Below, one piece after another: positions 58,891-64,000 of a stretch of 64,000 bases of DNA (its first letter is position 1; every line of letters starts with the position of its first letter). A program made the translations under genes and the position numbers. Origin of the DNA: an uncultured Muribaculaceae bacterium (GTDB taxonomy: Bacteria > Bacteroidota > Bacteroidia > Bacteroidales > Muribaculaceae); contig CAJOFM010000001.1 in assembly GCA_905233915.1 (NCBI GenBank), positions 209,492-273,491 on the forward strand. The letters run 5' to 3'. The notes beneath the pieces were generated by a model. It saw only the letters and a list, made by a program, of their open reading frames with translations. It was not told the DNA's origin and ran no database searches.

Positions 58891-60558
58891 TCAATAACCC
58901 GGATTCTGTTTCAGCTTGGAGTTAGCAATCAGGTCATCGGTGGGGATGGCAAACACGTTGCGGAATGCCTCAAAATCACGACCGGCATAGACGCCGCCCT
59001 TCCATTGCCACTGGTAGTCGGTGTTGCCACCAAACTTGCCAAAGCGGATCAGGTCGACGCGACGACGGCCCTCGAAGTAGAACTCACGGCCCCACTCATC
59101 CAGAATCTGGTTGAGGGTGTAGCTGCTGCGCTGAGTAGCGTGAGCACGGCCACGGATAGCGTTGATGGCAGCCACGGCCTCGGCAGGAGCGTTACCGCCA
59201 TTCATGCGGGTCAGTGCCTCGGCATAGGTCAGGTAGGCCTCAGCCGCACGCATGTAGAACAGGTGAGAATCGGCAAAGGTGTTGTCACTGCCCTTGGAGC
59301 CATCGCACTTGAAGTTGTTGAACTTGGCGATAGCGTAGCCATACTTGAAGTTGGACTCGTCCTCAACGTTGAGGAAGCGACCCTCGGTCTCAAACAGAGC
59401 GCGGTCGTCACCAGCGGCATATGCTACAGCATAGGCGTGAGCCGAAGGTGCGTCATCGTTGGGGAAGAACAAGCGAATCAGCTCGGGACGGGCACGGTTG
59501 CCGCCCCAGGTGCTGTTATTGTACAGACCATTGACCTCGGTCTCGTCGTAGGGGTAGGGATGTACATCAGCATCCACGGTGGAGCAGATCAGGAAGTTGG
59601 TACCGCCCCACGAGGTGGTGCGCAGACCATCTTGGATAACAGGGAACACGGCCTCATAGGCAGCGTCGGTCTTGCTGTTATCACCCATGAACAGCATCTG
59701 GTAGGCAGTGAACTCGCGGTAAACGCCGTCGGCACCCGGTGCGTTGTAGCCCACGGTGTGCAGCTTGTAGGGCGAATCCATCACCTTCTTGGCATAGTTG
59801 GCAGCATCCTGCCAGCGTGCGGTGCCAGTGTAAACCTCGCTATTGAGATACAGGCGGGCAAGCAGCATCCAGGCAGCGGCCTTGTCGATGCGGCCATAAC
59901 CAGCCTCACCATACTTCTTGGGCTTGGGATCGTTGAGGATATAGGCGTTGTCGCTCTCATCCTCACCAACGATAGCCTTCAGCTCCTTCTCGATGAACTC
60001 GCACACCTGAGCACGGGTGTACTGCTCGGGATTCTCACCCGAGATGGTGGTAGCAAAGGGGATATTGCCAAAAGCATCGGTCAGCAGATAGAACTGGAAA
60101 GCACGCAAGAAGCGCACCTCGGCAGTCATTGTGGCATCATAGTCACCGTAAACCTCCAGATACTGGTTGCAGAAGGTGATACCGATACACAAGCCATAGT
60201 AGTAACCACGCAGCATGGGGTGGCTAGCATCATAGGAGTTGTGGCAATAGGAGGGGATACCCTCATCACCCCAACCGCAGATGGCCTCGTCGGAGGTCAG
60301 CTCGTTGGAGTTCCACATCTGGCGGTACTTGTGCTGGAAACCGCCGTCAAGACCGTCAACGTCAACGTTGTCATCGCCACCGTTGTTACCCGAGGTGGCA
60401 AATACCGAATAGCACTTGTTGAACAACTGCTCGGGAGTGACATCGCTCTGCAATGAGGGGTCGATGGGCTCAACATCCAGGTCATTGATACAGGAGGAGA
60501 GACCACCCATCAACAGAACCACAGCTGCACTCAATATATATTTGAAAAACTTATTCAT
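58891..60558 (-). CDS. susD: SusD/RagB-family starch-binding outer-membrane lipoprotein
   Basis: 555 residues with a lipobox (MGGLSSCIND, Cys about 23). The TPR-like fold with the family C-terminus (RREFYFEGRRRVDLIRFGKF style: WGREFYFEGRRRVDLIRFG, about 490-508) and the conserved ATMTAEVRFLRAFQFYLLTDAFGNIPF is complete. It caps the SusC barrel as the lid of the importer and binds glycan. Second gene after susC. Confidence 0.94.
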   Translation of the reverse strand: MNKFFKYILSAAVVLLMGGLSSCINDLDVEPIDPSLQSDVTPEQLFNKCYSVFATSGNNGGDDNVDVDGLDGGFQHKYRQMWNSNELTSDEAICGWGDEGIPSYCHNSYDASHPMLRGYYYGLCIGITFCNQYLEVYGDYDATMTAEVRFLRAFQFYLLTDAFGNIPFATTISGENPEQYTRAQVCEFIEKELKAIVGEDESDNAYILNDPKPKKYGEAGYGRIDKAAAWMLLARLYLNSEVYTGTARWQDAANYAKKVMDSPYKLHTVGYNAPGADGVYREFTAYQMLFMGDNSKTDAAYEAVFPVIQDGLRTTSWGGTNFLICSTVDADVHPYPYDETEVNGLYNNSTWGGNRARPELIRLFFPNDDAPSAHAYAVAYAAGDDRALFETEGRFLNVEDESNFKYGYAIAKFNNFKCDGSKGSDNTFADSHLFYMRAAEAYLTYAEALTRMNGGNAPAEAVAAINAIRGRAHATQRSSYTLNQILDEWGREFYFEGRRRVDLIRFGKFGGNTDYQWQWKGGVYAGRDFEAFRNVFAIPTDDLIANSKLKQNPGY

Positions 60559-60597
60559 TGTATTCTCACTAATTTATAAGTTAATGTGTCAACTTAA

Positions 60598-63500
60598 TTA
60601 GAAGTTCAGGCTCAGACCAAGGATGAACGAAATGGGACGCGGGAAGATGTCGCCACCGATACCACCGAAGACCTCGGGATCGATGCCATCATACTTGGTA
60701 ATGCAGAACACATTGGATACACTGCCATAGATGCGGCCGCCCACACCATTGTAGCTGCCGTGCTTGAGCAAGTTGTTGAAGCTATAACCCAGGGTGATGT
60801 TGTCACACTTGAGGAACGAAGCATTCTGTACCCAATAGTCGCTGAAGATCGACTTGTTGTCATAGGTCTGCCAACCCAGGTCTACCAGAGCCTTAGGACG
60901 GTTGTTCAAATAGAAACCGGAAACCTCCTCGAATACTGCTGCGGGGCTCACATTGTGATAACCCTGCATCACGTTATTGAACATGTAGTTGCCGATGCTG
61001 GCACGCAGGCTGAAGCCGAAGTCCCAGTTCTTCCAGTCGAGGCGTGATGCCAGACCCATGGTAACGGGAGCCCACGGTGACTTGTACAGATACTTGTCGG
61101 CGTCACTGATGACACCGTCACCGTTGCGGTCAACGACCTGATTCTCGATGGGCTTGCCATCCTGGCCATAAACCTGCTGGTAAACGTAGAAGCTGTTGGA
61201 GGGATAACCTGCGACATGAGCCTGAGCCGAACCGTTGATACCGATACTGCCGGTGGTCACGAAGTAGCTGGGATCGTCGCCGATGAGCTCGAGCACCTTA
61301 TTGCTGTTATAGGTCAGGTTATAGTCGATGGTCCACAACAGGTCGGTGGTGGAGATGGCCTTCCAGTTCAACGAGAACTCGATACCGGTGTTGCGCAGCG
61401 AACCGATGTTCTTGTAGAACGCGTTGCGGAAGTTGGTCATTGCCGAGAAAGTGGCCCAGTTCAACAGGTCGGTGGTCTTGCGATAGTACCAGTCGATGCT
61501 ACCGCTCAGACGCTGGTTCATAACACCCCAGTCCAGACCGATGTTGGTCGTGGTGGTGGTCTCCCACTTCAGCTCGGGGTTGTAAACGTTGGGCCTAGCC
61601 TTGGAACCGTCGCCACTGACATCGTAGAACGAACCCATGCTACCGTTGCTCATCACGTAGGTGGCAAAGTAGTTGTAGTCGCCGATGCCTTCCTGCTGAC
61701 CGGTCTTACCCCAACCGAGACGCAGCTTCAGGTCGCTGAAGGCGCCGTCCTTCATGAAGTCTTCCTCGTTGATCTTCCAAGCGAAGGCTGCCGAGGGGAA
61801 GAGTGCCCAGTGCTTTTTGAAGCGCGACGAACCGTCGTAACGGGTGGTGAAGGTCAAGAGATAGCGGTTGGCGTAGGTGTAATTCATACGGCCGAAGAAG
61901 GATACCAGATAGTTCTCGGTGCGGTAACCCAGACCGTTGTTCTGGCGGTAAACGCCCTCGGCACGGATGGCGCCACCCTTGCTGTCGCCCACATTGTAGC
62001 GGGCAGAGGGAATCCACTGACCGGGAGTCACAACGAGAGCGCCGTTCTCAGCGTCAGCCTCGGTGAAAATGAGTGCTGAGTTGGCGGGATAGGTGCCCCA
62101 TGACTCATTGAACTCCTTGCGCCAGTTGTGCTGCCACTCGTAACCTGCCATGATGTCGAAGTGGTGCAGGTCATTGAAGTCCTTGTAGTACTGTGCATAG
62201 GTACTCAACTGCAGGTTCTCCTTGCTCTGGGTGTAGTAGCTAGTGCTGCCCCAGTAGTTGGAGGTGTTGGAGATATTGGCGCTGATGTTGTGGCCATTAC
62301 CGCCGGTGAAGTCACCACCCAGGGTGAGGTGCAGTCTCAAGTCCTCAAAGCCGTGGACCTTATAGTCGATGTCGGCACTACCGATGAACGAGTGGGTCTT
62401 ACCACTGTTGTCATGGTTGTCGAGCATAGCCACGGGGTTGTAAGGAGCATTGGTGTTCTTGGTGTAGGGCCAAGCGCCATCCGAGCCATTCACTTGGAGC
62501 CACTCAAAGTAGCCACCCACGCCATTATACATGGCGCCGTCGCCATAAATGGGCTGGGTCGGGTCCATGCGCACTGCGTTGCCCACAGCACCGGTATCGG
62601 CCCAACGCGACTTGGTCCAAGCCAACTTACCATTCAGGTTGAAGGTCAGGTGGTCGTCAAACAGCGAGGGGTTCAGGTTCAGGGCCACGGTGTAGCGCTT
62701 GAAGTCTGAGGTCTTGAGGATACCTTCCTGGTCGGTGTAGCCTGCCGATACACGATAGGGCAAGAACTGACCAAGCGAACCGGCCACGGTCAGGTTGTGG
62801 TCGTGGCTGAAGGCGGTGCGGTAGATCTCGTTCTGCCAGTCGGTGTTGGCATCACCCAGCAGCGGGTCAACGATGCCCGAGTTGCCTTCACCTTCTACCC
62901 AAGACCATCCAGTGGGCAGGGCAATGTCATCAACGCCATAGCGAGTGAGCTTGCCGTTGTTGACGGTGTTGATCATGTCGACGCGCTGCTCGTTGCCATC
63001 GGCATCCTTAGCATTGCGCCATGCATAGCCCATGACATTGCCGGCACGCGTGTTGCCCTCAAAAATCTTGGCGACAAACTCGCGGTACTCGTCACCGCTC
63101 ATCACGTCGATGGTCTTTTTCTTCATGCTCCAGGTCACACTACCGTTGTAGGAAACGGCGGGACGCTGGCCGCGACGGCCCTTCTTGGTGGTGATGATGA
63201 TGACACCGTTAGAACCACGGCTACCGTAGATGGCGGTTGCCGATGCGTCCTTCAGCACGTTGAAGCTCTCGATGTCCTGGGGGTTAACCAGTGACAAGGG
63301 GTTGGACAGACCGCTCACGCCGTTGTTATCCATGGCGATACCATCGATAACAACGAGGGGGTTGTTGCTGGCGTTCAGTGACGAACCACCACGGATGCGG
63401 ATGGTTGCGCCGCCACCAGGCTCACCACTGTTGCTGGTCACGCTCACACCGGCAACCTTACCGCCGAGCATGTCCTGGGCGCTGACAACGACACCCTTGT

Positions 63501-63900
63501 TCTTGGCATCGGGCTTAAGAGCCGTTACCGAACCGGTCAAGTCGTTTTTCTTTACAACACCATAACCGATGACCACCAGATTTTCAAGCATCTGGGTGCT
63601 CTCGGTCAGGGTTACTACCATGTCGCTGGCTGCGGTGACCTCATGGTCCTCGTAGCCGATAGACGTGATCAGGAGCTTGGCGCCCTGGGGCACACCGTCG
63701 AGGGTGAAGAGACCGTCAAAGTCGGTCACCGTTCCCTGCTGGGTGCCAACGACACGAACACTCGCGCCGATGACAGGCTCGCCGGTAGCATCCTTAACAA
63801 TGCCGTTCACAGTAATCTGTGCATAGGCTCCCAGTGACAGGAACAGTCCCATCACTAAGGCAAGAATCCTAAACGGAATTCTGATGTTTACCTGCTTCAT
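60598..63900 (-). CDS. susC: SusC/RagA-family TonB-dependent outer-membrane transporter
   Basis: 1100 residues. Signal peptide, then the carboxypeptidase-regulatory-like N-terminal extension (ITVNGIVKDATGEPVIGASV, about 30-110), a TonB box/plug (VVIGYGVVKKNDLTGSV, GATIRIRGGSSLNASNNPL) and a long beta-barrel ending in SFILGLSLNF. It imports malto-oligosaccharides bound by SusD using TonB energy. It is the first gene of the susCDEF operon. Its promoter and any SusR-like regulator lie at or beyond the right window edge; 63901-64000 is AT-rich leader. Confidence 0.95.
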   Translation of the reverse strand: MKQVNIRIPFRILALVMGLFLSLGAYAQITVNGIVKDATGEPVIGASVRVVGTQQGTVTDFDGLFTLDGVPQGAKLLITSIGYEDHEVTAASDMVVTLTESTQMLENLVVIGYGVVKKNDLTGSVTALKPDAKNKGVVVSAQDMLGGKVAGVSVTSNSGEPGGGATIRIRGGSSLNASNNPLVVIDGIAMDNNGVSGLSNPLSLVNPQDIESFNVLKDASATAIYGSRGSNGVIIITTKKGRRGQRPAVSYNGSVTWSMKKKTIDVMSGDEYREFVAKIFEGNTRAGNVMGYAWRNAKDADGNEQRVDMINTVNNGKLTRYGVDDIALPTGWSWVEGEGNSGIVDPLLGDANTDWQNEIYRTAFSHDHNLTVAGSLGQFLPYRVSAGYTDQEGILKTSDFKRYTVALNLNPSLFDDHLTFNLNGKLAWTKSRWADTGAVGNAVRMDPTQPIYGDGAMYNGVGGYFEWLQVNGSDGAWPYTKNTNAPYNPVAMLDNHDNSGKTHSFIGSADIDYKVHGFEDLRLHLTLGGDFTGGNGHNISANISNTSNYWGSTSYYTQSKENLQLSTYAQYYKDFNDLHHFDIMAGYEWQHNWRKEFNESWGTYPANSALIFTEADAENGALVVTPGQWIPSARYNVGDSKGGAIRAEGVYRQNNGLGYRTENYLVSFFGRMNYTYANRYLLTFTTRYDGSSRFKKHWALFPSAAFAWKINEEDFMKDGAFSDLKLRLGWGKTGQQEGIGDYNYFATYVMSNGSMGSFYDVSGDGSKARPNVYNPELKWETTTTTNIGLDWGVMNQRLSGSIDWYYRKTTDLLNWATFSAMTNFRNAFYKNIGSLRNTGIEFSLNWKAISTTDLLWTIDYNLTYNSNKVLELIGDDPSYFVTTGSIGINGSAQAHVAGYPSNSFYVYQQVYGQDGKPIENQVVDRNGDGVISDADKYLYKSPWAPVTMGLASRLDWKNWDFGFSLRASIGNYMFNNVMQGYHNVSPAAVFEEVSGFYLNNRPKALVDLGWQTYDNKSIFSDYWVQNASFLKCDNITLGYSFNNLLKHGSYNGVGGRIYGSVSNVFCITKYDGIDPEVFGGIGGDIFPRPISFILGLSLNF

Positions 63901-64000
63901 TTTTTAATTTTTAAAGTTAATATTATGTTGGTAATCAAATATTTAAACTTCAATCTATATGGTTTTTCCATGTACTGTGCCCAATCACTGCCATTTGCCA

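Noticed and set aside
58873-60456. 527-codon plus-strand open frame opposite susD
   Set aside because: A shadow of the highly typical SusD gene; no signal peptide, motif or promoter.

Overview
The window looks like a chromosomal segment of a gut-type Bacteroidales bacterium (phylum Bacteroidota; Prevotellaceae- or Muribaculaceae-like). The evidence is a SusC/SusD/SusE/SusF locus, a PorV homologue plus a type IX-like C-terminal sorting tail, a BspA-type leucine-rich-repeat surface protein, Bacteroidetes lipobox lipoproteins, System II cytochrome c biogenesis next to NrfHA, and many promoters of the Bacteroidetes type (TAnnTTTG at -7) rather than sigma70 boxes. No rRNA, integrase, transposase or CRISPR array was found. 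Genus-level placement is inference.

Layout. 1-5.7 kb: a respiratory nitrite-ammonification operon (nrfH, nrfA, ResB-like, ccsA), a YgbA-type NO-responsive small protein and a NimA-like flavin-binding protein. 5.7-10 kb: an MFS exporter, then a cobalamin riboswitch leading into cobO and an SLC13/DASS permease. 10-15.3 kb: a secreted esterase, a GNAT enzyme, two NTF2-fold proteins, an AraC regulator, and a membrane protein/XRE pair. 15.4-15.7 kb: tRNA-Leu(GAG) and two identical tRNA-Gly(GCC) genes. 15.8-18.2 kb: folE, a SPOR-domain protein, tpiA. 18.4-23.2 kb: a giant BspA-like protein with a dockerin-like tail, then an isolated phage portal gene and a small companion. 23.5-28.3 kb: acyl-CoA dehydrogenase, etfA, etfB and a divergent acyl-ACP thioesterase. 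28.5-33.2 kb: five co-directional exported proteins of unknown function. 33.4-42.1 kb: divergent murF/ddl, then porV, ispF, an acyltransferase, a YfhO protein and a methyltransferase-like protein. 42.1-43.7 kb: an AAA/DUF4143 ATPase gene bounded by an exact 43-bp direct repeat. 43.7-48.1 kb: three tandem FKBP prolyl isomerases, a sirtuin, a lipoprotein and an SDR threonine dehydrogenase. 48.3-64 kb: starch degradation, with a GH13 cyclomaltodextrinase-like enzyme, a GH53 galactanase, a GH13 alpha-amylase, a sorting-tail protein, and susF-susE-susD-susC.

How the parts work together. The right arm is a glycan-utilisation locus: SusC/D import, SusE/F binding, a secreted amylase for outside cutting and a second GH13 enzyme that may act on the imported products. 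The left arm supports anaerobic nitrite respiration and possible NO/nitro stress handling. The B12-switch operon links cobalamin status to an anion permease.

The most unusual material is not ordinary genes: (1) the AAA/DUF4143 cassette with its 43-bp direct repeats, matching subterminal hairpins and a promoter holding three 15-bp boxes exactly 32 bp apart; (2) heptanucleotide-phased repeats placed directly after stop codons at nine loci, three of which fold back around a central segment; (3) a dispersed intergenic repeat, up to about 163 bp, in 5-10 kb and near 14 kb; (4) the stranded portal gene. All statements are by eye; no database or folding program was run.
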